From contig DATIPQ010000023.1 in assembly GCA_035471785.1 (NCBI GenBank), positions 1-62,229 of the forward strand: a stretch of DNA of 62,229 bases, read 5' to 3'. Of the stretch, positions 17,703 to 26,227 are shown piece after piece; position 1 is the first letter of the stretch; each line of letters opens with the position of its first letter. Source of the DNA: Acidobacteriota bacterium. GTDB taxonomy: Bacteria; Acidobacteriota; UBA6911; RPQK01; DATIPO01. Under the pieces are notes generated by a model. That model did no database searches and had not been told where the DNA came from. It worked only from the letters and a program-made list of their open reading frames with translations. Made by a program: the position numbers and the translations under genes.

Positions 17703-20700
17703 TCAGTTGGAGCCCGAATCTTCGCTCACTTCTTCCGACTGGCTGTCGTCTGACCGGCTCTGGCGCGGAGGCCTGGCGGTGCCGTCCAGGATTTCCCTGA
17801 TCAGGCTGACCAGCGAAGCGGGAGTAAAAGGCTTCTGCAGGAAGTGAGTGCCCGGTTCCAGCACTCCGTGGCGGTCGATGGCATCCTCGGTGTAGCCGCT
17901 CATGAAGACGACTTTGAGGCCGCGCAAGGAGGAGGACAGGCGGCGAGCCAGTTCCTTGCCGTTGATTCCCGGCATGACGACGTCGGTAAGCAGCAGGTCG
18001 ATATGGCCCCGGTGGCCTTCCACTTTTTCCAGGGCGGCGGTGCCGTTGGAGGCTTCCAGGCATTGATAGCCCTTCTTTGACAGGATGGCCGCGATCAGTT
18101 GGCGGATGCCGTCGTCGTCTTCAACCACCAGGATGGTTTCCCGTCCCTCCGCCTTGGGGGGCTTGGCTTTGGAGGAGCGTGCCGCCGGCTTGGCCCCTTT
18201 GACGGGCGGAAAATAGAGGCGGAAGGTGGTGCCCTTTTCCAGCGCGCTGTCCAGGAAGATGTAGCCTTCGCTCTGCTTGACGATGCCGTAGACCGTGGCC
18301 AGCCCCAAGCCGGTGCCTTTGCCCTTGCCTTTGGTGGTGTAAAAGGGTTCGAAGGCCCTTTCCTGAGTCTGGGAGTCCATTCCGCAACCCGAGTCGCGGA
18401 CCGTCACCAGCACATAATCGCCGGCCGGGACCTGCACGACCTTGCTGGCTTCGCCTTCGCGCAGCGTCACGTTGCCGGTTTCGATATGAAAGGTGCCTCC
18501 GTCGGGCATGGCGTCGCGGGCGTTGACGGCCAGGTTCATGAGCACCTGCTGTATCTGTCCCGCATCGACTTTGACCGGTTCCAGATCTTTGCAAAGCCTT
18601 GTGGTGAGGCGGATGTCCTCGCCGATCAAGGGTTTGAGCAGGTTCTTCATTTCCCGGATGGTCTTATTGAGGTCGAGGATGCGCGGATCCAAGACCTGGC
18701 GCCGCGAAAAGGCCAGCAATTGGCGGGTCAGGTTCTCGGCCTTCTGAGAGGCGTCGAGGATGGAATCGACCTGATTGCGCAACCGCTTGTCTCCGTTGAT
18801 GGCGCTGCGCAGCAATTGTCCGTAGCCCGAGATGACGGTGAGGATGTTGTTGAAGTCGTGGGCCACGCCGCCGGCCAATCGCCCGATGGCCTCCATCTTG
18901 CGCGAGTCGCGCAACTGCTGCTCGAGCCGTTTGCTCTCGGTCAGGTCCTGGACGATGTCGACGAAGTGGTCGAGGCTTCCGTCCTCGCGCCGCACGCAGG
19001 CGGTGGAGAGCTTGACGTGGATGGTCTTGCCCTCTTTGTTCAAGTAGCGGCGCTCGGTGGAGAGGCTGTCCAGTTCTCCCTCCTGCAGCTTGTTGTAGGC
19101 CATCAGAGCCATGTCACGGTCGTCGGGGTGGATCAGTGCGGGCCAGGACAAGTCTTGCAGTTCCCGCCGCGAGTAGCCGAGGATCTGGCAAAGCCGTTCA
19201 TTGACTTCGATGAAACGCCGCTCGGGGGAGGTGATGGCGAAGCCGATCAAGGGCATTTCGAAATAGCTGCGGAAGCGTTCTTCGCTGCGCCTGAGAGCCT
19301 TTTCGGCCCGCTTGCGCTCATGGATTTCCTGGCTCAGTATCCGGTTGCGCCGCCGCAATCCGCGCACCCGCAGGCGGATTCCCGCCCAAGCCGCCAGTCC
19401 GATGAGCAAGGCCGCAAGAGTCAGGAAGATGCGGGTCTGATAGAAATGGGGCTGCAGTCCGAAGCTGAGGGAAACAGGCAGCGAAGTCCACACGCCGTCG
19501 TTGTTGCAGGCCACCAATTGAAAGTTGTAGCGGCCGGGGGGAAGGCGGTCGAAGCGGGTACGCCGCTCGGAAGTTTCCGTCCAGGACTGGTGCAATCCGC
19601 TCATCTTGTAACGGAAACGGACCCGGGACGGGCTGAGGAAGCTGAGGGCCGTGTATTCGATCTCGATGTTGCTTGAACCGGGCGGCAGCACAAGGTCGGG
19701 ACCCAGGGTCCGTTCCTCTCCGTTGACCAGCAGCCTCTCGATGACCACCGGCGGCGGCAGCTTGTTGTGATGGCGGACGTCGGGGTCGATGACCGAGACG
19801 CCTTTCTGGGTGGCGAACCAAAGGCGGCCGTCACGGGTCTTGCAGGCCGAGGGATCGGTACCGATGTAGTGGTAGGCCTTCATCCCATGGGTCTTATCGT
19901 AGCGCTCGAAAGAGAGATCGAGATCTTGACCCGAAGCGACCTGGTGCAGCCGCTGCCTGTCGACCGAGAAAATGCCGCGCGGAGTGCTCATCCAGTAACG
20001 TCCGCGGTCGTCGTCGAGCAGTGAAAAGATGACGTTGCCGAACAGCCCCTCCTTGCTGCCGACGTTGTCGAAGCGGCCCTGGCGCAGGCGGCTGAGTCCG
20101 CCGCCGTCAGTGGCAATCCAGAGCGTCCCGTCCCTTTCCTCGTGGATGGCGAAGATGCTGTTGGAACGCAGGCCGTCCTCTTCGGTGTAGATTCTGATCG
20201 CGCCCTTGGCGTCATAACGCGCTAACCCGCCGCCACGGGTGCCGATCCAAATCTGGTCGCGGGAATCCTGGTGAAGGGTCCAGATCTCGTTGCTGGGCAA
20301 TCCGTCGTCGATGGTCAGCGAGGCCGCGATCCTTTCTCCTTCCAGCCTCAGGAGGCCGTTGCTGGTTCCCGCCCAGATGCTGCCGTCGCGGCGATCTTCC
20401 AGCAACGTCAGGATCTGTCCCTGACCTTCTCCGTCCAAGATTCGCCGAAAACGCCCCCCGCTCAAGCGGTAGACCCCGCTTTGGGCGGTCCCCACCCACA
20501 GGCGGTCTTGACGGTCGACCAGCAGCGTCCAAATCGAATCGCTTCCCAGTCCGTGGCGGCGGTCGAAAACCTGCACCACTTGACTGTCCTTGAGCAGAGC
20601 CACGCCTCCCCGGTCGGTGGCCACCCAGAGGCCTCCGTCGCGAGTCGTCTGCATGCCCCAGACGAGGTCGTCGGGGAGCCCCTCCTTGCGGCTGAAGGTG

Positions 20701-21746
20701 GTGACCGAGCCGTCCTTGAAGCGGAAGAGCCCGTCGTGAGTGCCCAGCCACAGGCTGCCTTCGCGGTCTTCGAAGATGGCCCGCACGGCATTGCTCGAGA
20801 GCCCCTGCTCAGTGGTGAAGACTTCGAATCTTCCCTCGAAATAGCGGGCCAGGCCTCCGCTGGTCCCGATCCATACGGCGCCTCGCTTGTCTTGATAGAG
20901 GACGTTGATGCGTTCCTGCTCCAGTTGCTCAGGCAGGGCGATCTCTTCGATGCCCCCCGAACGGCGGCGGAAGAGCCCGTCCTGAGTGCCGATCCAAAGC
21001 GATCCGTCGGCCACCACCAACACCGTCCGGACGGTGGCCTGGGGCAGTCCCTCGTCGGGACCGTAGATGCGTACCATGCCCTCGCGCAGGGCGTTGAGGT
21101 AGCCTCCCTGAGTCGCGGCCCAGATGGTGCCGGACGGGTCTTCGGCGATCCACAGAACGTTGTCGCCGCCCAGTCCCTGTTGGCGGTCGAAGGATTGAAA
21201 TCGGCCATCCCGATAGAGGCTGACGCCGCCCCCGCTGGTGGCCGCCCAGACGTCGCCCGAGAGAGAGCAGAAAACGTGTTCCACCACGTTGCTGGAGAGT
21301 CCGTCTTCAGTGCTGAGCGGGACCATCTCCCGCCCTTGCCGCCTCACCAGCCCTCCCGAGGTGCCGATCCAGAGCGTGGAGTCGGGCGTCTCGCACAGCG
21401 AGGAGATGGAGTTGGAAGGGAGATTGCTGTTGCCCTGGTTGAAGACCGAAAAGGAGGCTCCGTCGAAGCGCGCCAACCCCTCGTGGGTGCCCAGCCAAAG
21501 GTAGCCGTCGGAACTCTGAAGAATGGTTCGGACGCTGTCTTGAGGCAGCCCGTCCTCGCTGTGCCAGACGTCCCAACTGTACTGAGTCAGGTGCTTGGCG
21601 GGATCCAGTCCGCTGCCCCACAGCCAAGCCGTCTGGGTGAAGGAAAAAAAGAACAAGCCCAGGCATTTCAGGAATCGGGTTGTCGGCAAACGACCTTTCA
21701 CGGCCTTCCTCTTTTCCAACTTGGGCAAATAGCCGGGGGGCACCAA
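17703..21746 (-). CDS. Hybrid sensor histidine kinase with Reg_prop/Y_Y_Y sensor, PAS and receiver
   Basis: 1347 aa. After an N-terminal hydrophobic segment (CLGLFFFSFTQTAWLW) come about a dozen Reg_prop repeats (SLWIGTxxGL, GTIWAATQGG pattern; about 55-640), which fold as two periplasmic beta-propellers. A Y_Y_Y domain (about 690-765) and one transmembrane helix (ltLAALLIGLAAWAGIRL) follow. The cytoplasmic part has a PAS domain (about 820-935), HisKA with GVAHDFNN (phosphorylated His963), HATPase with NLAVNARDAMPDGG and GKGTGLGLATVYG, and a receiver with LLTDVVMPG (Asp1255) and the conserved Lys in FLQKPF. Such proteins often sense extracellular glycans, but no polysaccharide locus is adjacent. 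No DNA-binding domain is present, so a separate regulator is needed. Confidence 0.93.
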   Translation of the reverse strand: MVPPGYLPKLEKRKAVKGRLPTTRFLKCLGLFFFSFTQTAWLWGSGLDPAKHLTQYSWDVWHSEDGLPQDSVRTILQSSDGYLWLGTHEGLARFDGASFSVFNQGNSNLPSNSISSLCETPDSTLWIGTSGGLVRRQGREMVPLSTEDGLSSNVVEHVFCSLSGDVWAATSGGGVSLYRDGRFQSFDRQQGLGGDNVLWIAEDPSGTIWAATQGGYLNALREGMVRIYGPDEGLPQATVRTVLVVADGSLWIGTQDGLFRRRSGGIEEIALPEQLEQERINVLYQDKRGAVWIGTSGGLARYFEGRFEVFTTEQGLSSNAVRAIFEDREGSLWLGTHDGLFRFKDGSVTTFSRKEGLPDDLVWGMQTTRDGGLWVATDRGGVALLKDSQVVQVFDRRHGLGSDSIWTLLVDRQDRLWVGTAQSGVYRLSGGRFRRILDGEGQGQILTLLEDRRDGSIWAGTSNGLLRLEGERIAASLTIDDGLPSNEIWTLHQDSRDQIWIGTRGGGLARYDAKGAIRIYTEEDGLRSNSIFAIHEERDGTLWIATDGGGLSRLRQGRFDNVGSKEGLFGNVIFSLLDDDRGRYWMSTPRGIFSVDRQRLHQVASGQDLDLSFERYDKTHGMKAYHYIGTDPSACKTRDGRLWFATQKGVSVIDPDVRHHNKLPPPVVIERLLVNGEERTLGPDLVLPPGSSNIEIEYTALSFLSPSRVRFRYKMSGLHQSWTETSERRTRFDRLPPGRYNFQLVACNNDGVWTSLPVSLSFGLQPHFYQTRIFLTLAALLIGLAAWAGIRLRVRGLRRRNRILSQEIHERKRAEKALRRSEERFRSYFEMPLIGFAITSPERRFIEVNERLCQILGYSRRELQDLSWPALIHPDDRDMALMAYNKLQEGELDSLSTERRYLNKEGKTIHVKLSTACVRREDGSLDHFVDIVQDLTESKRLEQQLRDSRKMEAIGRLAGGVAHDFNNILTVISGYGQLLRSAINGDKRLRNQVDSILDASQKAENLTRQLLAFSRRQVLDPRILDLNKTIREMKNLLKPLIGEDIRLTTRLCKDLEPVKVDAGQIQQVLMNLAVNARDAMPDGGTFHIETGNVTLREGEASKVVQVPAGDYVLVTVRDSGCGMDSQTQERAFEPFYTTKGKGKGTGLGLATVYGIVKQSEGYIFLDSALEKGTTFRLYFPPVKGAKPAARSSKAKPPKAEGRETILVVEDDDGIRQLIAAILSKKGYQCLEASNGTAALEKVEGHRGHIDLLLTDVVMPGINGKELARRLSSSLRGLKVVFMSGYTEDAIDRHGVLEPGTHFLQKPFTPASLVSLIREILDGTARPPRQSRSDDSQSEEVSEDSGSN

Positions 21747-21932
21747 CCCCCAATTCTATCAAACGCATCTCATGATTCGGGATCGAATCGGGATCGCCGC
21801 AAACTATGACGAAGGCCAAGATTTCTTGTTAATCGGCGATGCTAGGCCAGCGATTTTGAAACAACATGAGCATAAAGGGCGTCGAAGGACGGCTGCGGCG
21901 GCCGACTGCCATGTTATTTGGGAATCGACGGT

Positions 21933-22625
21933 CTAGGCCAGCAAGAGGGCGTCAACCAGTTCATCGGGGTCGGCGATGAGGAAGTGACGGGATTCCACGC
22001 TCAGCAGCTTTTCGTTCTGCAGGTGGCTGAGCACCCGGGTGGCGGTTTCGCGGGAGATGCCGGTAATATCGGCCAGTTCCTTGTGGGTCAACTGCAGGCT
22101 GATGCGGGTCTTGCCGTTGGCGGTCGCTTCGCCCTTCTTCTGGCAGAGCTGATAAAGGGCCGTCCTGATGCGCGAGTCGGCATTGTGGAAGGTCAGTACC
22201 TCGATTTGCGACCAGGCGTCGCGGCAACGTGAACAGAGCATCTTGAGGAGGGCGTCGTTGACCTTGGTGTTTTCGTTGAGGAGTTGTCGAAAGCGCACGG
22301 CGCCCAGTGAGAAGATGGTGGTGTTGACCACCGCGGTTACCGTAGCGGGCGTGGTTCCGCCGTCCACGAGAGCCATCTCGCCGAAGTACTCTCCGTCCTC
22401 ATGGAAGGCCAGAATCATCTCCTTGCCGCTGGGGAGCAGGCGCGAAACCTTCACCCGCCCTTTCTTGACGACATAGAAATAGTGACCGGTATCCTCTTCG
22501 AAGAAGATGATCTCGTTGCGCTTGTACCGCTTTTCCCGAAAATAGGAACCGACTTGTTCCAGTTCCTCGTCGGTCAGTTGGGCAAACAAGCCGACACGCC
22601 TTAGAAAATCCAGCTCGACTTTCAT
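21933..22625 (-). CDS. Crp/Fnr family transcriptional regulator
   Basis: 230 aa from the ATG at 22625, which overlaps the upstream stop as ATGA; a longer in-frame start lies inside the upstream gene and is unlikely. The N-terminal cyclic-nucleotide-binding fold includes GHYFYVVKKGRVKVSRL and GEYFGEMALVDGG. A dimer helix follows, and the winged helix contains LADITGISRETATRVLSHLQ, typical of Crp/Fnr recognition helices. There is no N-terminal cysteine cluster, so it is not an iron-sulfur FNR. It is the last gene of a four-gene coupled operon with a sodium symporter and may regulate that operon; the effector is unknown. Confidence 0.9.
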   Translation of the reverse strand: MKVELDFLRRVGLFAQLTDEELEQVGSYFREKRYKRNEIIFFEEDTGHYFYVVKKGRVKVSRLLPSGKEMILAFHEDGEYFGEMALVDGGTTPATVTAVVNTTIFSLGAVRFRQLLNENTKVNDALLKMLCSRCRDAWSQIEVLTFHNADSRIRTALYQLCQKKGEATANGKTRISLQLTHKELADITGISRETATRVLSHLQNEKLLSVESRHFLIADPDELVDALLLA

Positions 22626-23212
22626 CGTTTCCTCAATGCTTCCAGAGACTTCTTCAGATGGGCCACTCCGTAGCGTTCCTCCAACTCGGACAAAGTCGAG
22701 CTGATGTCCTCCAGCCGGGACAGATTCTTCTCCACTTGATCCAGGCGGCGGTCCGCCTCCCCGGCCCAAGGGCGGCACTGCAGGGCGGCAGCGGCTCCCT
22801 GGCGCGCGTGGTAATGCCCGAAGGCCCGCGCGGCGGGATAGAAGAAGAACAAATTGGGTCCCGGCAAGGGCATTAGAAAGCCTCCCAGAATGGCCAATAC
22901 GACGTCCACCTGAAACCAGCGGAGGTGATGTCCCCGTCGGCTTTCCAGAAAGTCCTGGAGCAGGCCCTCGGCTTCATCCGCGCTCCATCGGGAGGGGTGG
23001 ACGATCTTCAATCTCTGGGCCCCTCTCAGATCCGCACACACCTTTTCGTAATAATCAAGCTTTTCCTTTAGGCTTTCGTAGGTCGAAAAGATGCGCGCTT
23101 TGCTGCGGCCCCACCATCCTGAGCCGTGTCCGTCGGCATTCGGACTGCGCTGCACGGCCTCTACCAGGGGGATGAGAGTGCCCTTGGGCGAGCGCAGCAG
23201 CAGCACATTCAC
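22622..23212 (-). CDS. Hypothetical membrane-associated protein, possibly Mit_KHE1-like
   Basis: 196 aa from a GTG at 23212, with AAAGGA six bases upstream; the GTG overlaps the preceding stop as GTGA. The central segment (VVLAILGGFLMPLPGPNLFFFYPAARAFGHYHA) is one hydrophobic hairpin with a PGPN-FFYP-R motif. This reminds me of mitochondrial K+/H+-exchange-related proteins (PF10173), a recollection that needs a profile search. The flanks are helical and charged; the C-terminal 50 residues look coiled-coil. Translational coupling to the symporter upstream and the regulator downstream argues for a role linked to ion or solute transport. Confidence 0.6.
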   Translation of the reverse strand: MNVLLLRSPKGTLIPLVEAVQRSPNADGHGSGWWGRSKARIFSTYESLKEKLDYYEKVCADLRGAQRLKIVHPSRWSADEAEGLLQDFLESRRGHHLRWFQVDVVLAILGGFLMPLPGPNLFFFYPAARAFGHYHARQGAAAALQCRPWAGEADRRLDQVEKNLSRLEDISSTLSELEERYGVAHLKKSLEALRKR

Positions 23213-23322
23213 GAACGGTCCTTTCGGCGCTCCTTGCGCAGGGCCAGGGTCAGGCAGAAGATGAATCCGCCCCAAACGACCGACAGGATAACGATCATGG
23301 TGAGCAGGGAGAGGCTGTTCAT
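23209..23322 (-). CDS. MetS-like small subunit of NSS transporter (37 aa)
   Basis: A 37-residue single-pass membrane peptide: MNSLSLLTMIVILSVVWGGF, then a second hydrophobic stretch and a basic tail (LRKERRKDRS). The pattern of a hydrophobic helix with WGG in the middle and a short charged C-terminus matches the MetS small subunits that accompany bacterial methionine/alanine NSS transporters. ATG overlaps the symporter stop as ATGA, and its TGA overlaps the next GTG as GTGA, so it is translated in tight coupling with the transporter. It is below the size most gene finders keep. Confidence 0.8.
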   Translation of the reverse strand: MNSLSLLTMIVILSVVWGGFIFCLTLALRKERRKDRS

Positions 23323-24785
23323 CGTTTCAGGGTCCTTTCAGAGATGGAGCGGTTGGCGGCGATGAAGATGGCCAGAACCACCGACCACTGCAGCAGGCAG
23401 GTGCCCACCGACTCCGCCTCCCAGGGGTTCCACCAGCCCGTTGGATCTGCCTGGATGACCTGCCAGAACCACCAGACGACCAGGATGACGACCTGGGCCG
23501 GAATGAGGAAGCGGATGACGAAGTTGTACCAGGAGCCCACCTTCAGGTCGCTGCCCTCGGAATTGATGTTCTCCCGCCTGAAGCGGTCGGCGCCCTGGGA
23601 GATGACGGCCAGAGAGATGAAGAGTCCGCTCACCATCAGGGCCATTCCCCACACCCAGTCCTGGTTGATGAAAAAAGTGACGCTCAATGCTGAGGGGAGG
23701 CCGGCCAGCACGATGCCCAGGTAGACCATGAGAAGAGCCCGGCGGCGCGGCAACCCCAGATCGATGAGGACGCGGGTGGCCAGTTCCACCATCGAAATGA
23801 GGGAACTGAGGGCGGCGAAGGTCAGGGCCAGGAAAAAGAAGCAGGCGAAGAAGTAGCCTCCGGTCATGTGAGAGAAGAGATGGGGGATCCAGATGAAGGT
23901 CAGTCCGGTGTTGGCGGGTCCCGGTTCGCGGATCACCTGGGCGGCCTGTTCGGGGATGGTGGCGAAGACGGTGCAGAAGATCGTGATGCCGGCCAGCAGC
24001 GAGACCGAGTTGTTGCCGAAGCCGATCAGCGCCGCGTTGAGGGGCACGTCCTCGCGGTTGCGCATGTACACCGCATAGGTCAGGATCAGACCCCATCCGG
24101 CGCCCGTGTCCCAGGCATTTTGGGTCAGGGCTTGCAGCCAGATGCGGTAGTCGAGTAGGGCCTGCAAGTCGGGCGTGAAGAGGTACTCCAGTCCGGCCAC
24201 GGCTCCGGGCAAGGTCACGGCCCGGATGGCTGAGATGATGATCAGCAGCAGCAGGGCCGGAATCAGAATGCGGTTGGCCTTCTCGATGCCGCCGACCACG
24301 CCGCGCGAGATGACGAAAGCGGCGATGGAGGCGGCCAGGATATGAAAGAGCACGGGCTGCCAGCCCGAGGTGGCGAAGTGTTCCCAGGCCTCCCTATGGT
24401 GGGTTTCGGCGAGCAGCTGTCCGCTGGCCGAGAGAAAGAAGTAGCGGATGCACCAGCCGGCCACCACCGAGTAGTAGAACATGATGGCGGTAGCCACGAA
24501 TCCCACGAAGGTGCCCATCCAGGCATAGCGCTTGCCCATCATGACGGCGAAGGAGCCCACCGTCCCGTAGCGGGTTTTCTTGCCGATAGCGAACTCGGCC
24601 ATGATCAGGGGAATGCTCCACAAGAAGAGAAACACCACCCAGGGCACCAGGAACGATCCGCCTCCGTTGGCCGCGGCAATGCGTGGAAAACGCCAGATGT
24701 TGCCGGTTCCTACGGCGATGCCGATGACCGACAGCAAAAGTCCCCAGCGCGAGGTGAAGTGTTCGACTTTTCGGGTGATGGTCAC
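23319..24785 (-). CDS. Sodium-dependent NSS family transporter (LeuT/MetP type)
   Basis: 488 aa with about 11-12 membrane segments. The NSS signature is clear near the N-terminus: RWGLLLSVIGIAVGTGNIWRFPR, followed by GGGSFLVPW, equivalent to the TM1 unwound region that binds sodium and substrate in LeuT. These proteins couple sodium entry to uptake of amino acids. It is the first gene of the coupled minus-strand operon, and the adjacent 37-aa MetS-like subunit suggests the methionine/alanine importer subgroup. The promoter should lie in the 73 bp before it. Confidence 0.9.
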   Translation of the reverse strand: MTITRKVEHFTSRWGLLLSVIGIAVGTGNIWRFPRIAAANGGGSFLVPWVVFLFLWSIPLIMAEFAIGKKTRYGTVGSFAVMMGKRYAWMGTFVGFVATAIMFYYSVVAGWCIRYFFLSASGQLLAETHHREAWEHFATSGWQPVLFHILAASIAAFVISRGVVGGIEKANRILIPALLLLIIISAIRAVTLPGAVAGLEYLFTPDLQALLDYRIWLQALTQNAWDTGAGWGLILTYAVYMRNREDVPLNAALIGFGNNSVSLLAGITIFCTVFATIPEQAAQVIREPGPANTGLTFIWIPHLFSHMTGGYFFACFFFLALTFAALSSLISMVELATRVLIDLGLPRRRALLMVYLGIVLAGLPSALSVTFFINQDWVWGMALMVSGLFISLAVISQGADRFRRENINSEGSDLKVGSWYNFVIRFLIPAQVVILVVWWFWQVIQADPTGWWNPWEAESVGTCLLQWSVVLAIFIAANRSISERTLKR

Positions 24786-24858
24786 GGAAGTCTCCTTGTG
24801 GCGGCAGCAGATTGACGAGAGAGATTGTTAGCATTCCGCAGGGGGATTGTCCAGGGCA

Positions 24859-25527
24859 TCAGGCGCGCCTCAGGCGCCGGTAGGCTTGCAGATAAGAGCG
24901 GACGCGGGCGCTCGGGTCGGGATGCCCGGCAATGTCGGAGATGACGGCGATCGAGGCGGCCCCCGCCTCCCAGACCCGGAGGGCCCGCTGAAGGTTGATC
25001 CCGCCGATGGCCACTACCGGCAGCCGGGAGGCGGCGCACAGGGTCTGCAGGCGTTCGAGTCCCAGGGGCGGATTGGCACCCGGTTTGGTGGGACTGCGGA
25101 AGATGGGTCCCAGGGCCAGATAGTCGACGGGCAGATCTTGGGCGGCGGCGAACTGTTCCTGGTTGTGAGTCGAATAGCCGATGATGGCCTTCTCCCCCAG
25201 AAGACGCCGGGCTCGCTGCGGCGAGAGGTCGTCCTGTCCCAGGTGAACCCCGTGAGCCTGGCTGGGGATCACCCAGTCGGCGCGGTCGTTGATGATGAGC
25301 AACGCTTGATGGCGGCGGCACAGGGCGGCTAACGACCGTGCCACGTGAAGAGTCTTCTTTTGCCAGGCCTCCTGCAAGCTCGATGACGCCTGCGCAGGAG
25401 GCTTCTCGCGAAGTTGCAGCAGCCGTGCTCCGCCCTCCAGGCAAGCCCGCGCCAGCGACTCGACATCACCCTGGCCGCTGCCGAAAAGCGGATAAAGCGG
25501 GGGAAGCTGCCTGTGCAACGCCGTCAT
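24859..25527 (-). CDS. thiE: Thiamine-phosphate synthase
   Basis: 222 aa, the usual length. It joins hydroxymethylpyrimidine pyrophosphate to the thiazole phosphate to give thiamine phosphate. TIM-barrel motifs are visible: LLQLREK (phosphate and pyrimidine site), LIINDRADW, GVHLGQDDL, IIGYSTHN, YLALGPIFRSPTK and VVAIGGINLQ. ATG start. It stands alone rather than with thiC, thiG or thiD, and no TPP riboswitch is visible in the 60 bp before it. TenI-like function is the alternative, but the catalytic loop looks intact. Confidence 0.9.
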   Translation of the reverse strand: MTALHRQLPPLYPLFGSGQGDVESLARACLEGGARLLQLREKPPAQASSSLQEAWQKKTLHVARSLAALCRRHQALLIINDRADWVIPSQAHGVHLGQDDLSPQRARRLLGEKAIIGYSTHNQEQFAAAQDLPVDYLALGPIFRSPTKPGANPPLGLERLQTLCAASRLPVVAIGGINLQRALRVWEAGAASIAVISDIAGHPDPSARVRSYLQAYRRLRRA

Positions 25528-25587
25528 CTCTGAATCCCTCCCCCTGATTGTGCCATCGAGAACTCCGATGGTGTATTCTTCCAGCCC

Positions 25588-26202
25588 ATGAAGAGAATCG
25601 CCTTCACAAGTCTCTCTTTCCTGGCGGCCCTGATGGCGCTGTCCTGCGGGGGGCCTTCAGGGGAGTCGTCTTCCGCTCAGCCGCCCCGGTCCCAGCCTCC
25701 CTGGCATGAAGGAGACCGCGTGGAAAGAGCCGAGTTGGGAAGCATCATCAATGCCTCCCGGTTCGGGGATGACATCTACTTCGGCGGACAGTTGCAGCCC
25801 GGCGACCTTGCCTTGCTGCGTGAAAAAGGCGTCAAGACCGTCGTCAACCTGCGCCGTCCGCAGGAGATGGAGCAACTCGGCTTTGACGAGGGCCAGATTC
25901 TGCAAGAAGCGGGGATGGAGTATCACCTCATACCCTTCGGCCACGAGTTGCCGCCCGACGAGCAGGCCTACGGTCAACTGGCCGACCTGCTGGACGACCC
26001 CCGGAAGCATCCGCTGCTGTTGCATTGCGCCAGTTCTAACCGGGTGGGCTATGCCTGGGCCCTGTTTCGGGCCAAGCAGCACCATCTGGGTTTGTCGGCG
26101 GCCGTCAATGAAGGCAAGTCGGCCGGCATGCGTTCGCCTCGCTTCGAGGCCCATCTGCACAACCTGCTTCTCCCCAAGCCTGACGACCGGGACGACCGCT
26201 GA
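25588..26202 (+). CDS. Predicted lipoprotein with PTP/BLH-like phosphatase fold
   Basis: 204 aa. The N-terminal leader ends in ALSCGG, a plausible lipobox. Residues about 55-170 follow the beta-lactamase-hydrolase-like/dual-specificity phosphatase pattern: YFGGQLQPGDLALLREKGVKTVVNLR, then HCASSNRVGYAWALFRAKQ. The active loop is Cys-X4-Arg, with Ser where the related HCxSGNR loop has Gly. This suggests a periplasmic cysteine phosphatase or a catalytically altered relative. It is divergent from thiE and convergent with accC. Confidence 0.65.
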   Translation: MKRIAFTSLSFLAALMALSCGGPSGESSSAQPPRSQPPWHEGDRVERAELGSIINASRFGDDIYFGGQLQPGDLALLREKGVKTVVNLRRPQEMEQLGFDEGQILQEAGMEYHLIPFGHELPPDEQAYGQLADLLDDPRKHPLLLHCASSNRVGYAWALFRAKQHHLGLSAAVNEGKSAGMRSPRFEAHLHNLLLPKPDDRDDR

Positions 26203-26227
26203 GCTGCTGGAGAGATCGTCCCCGAGG

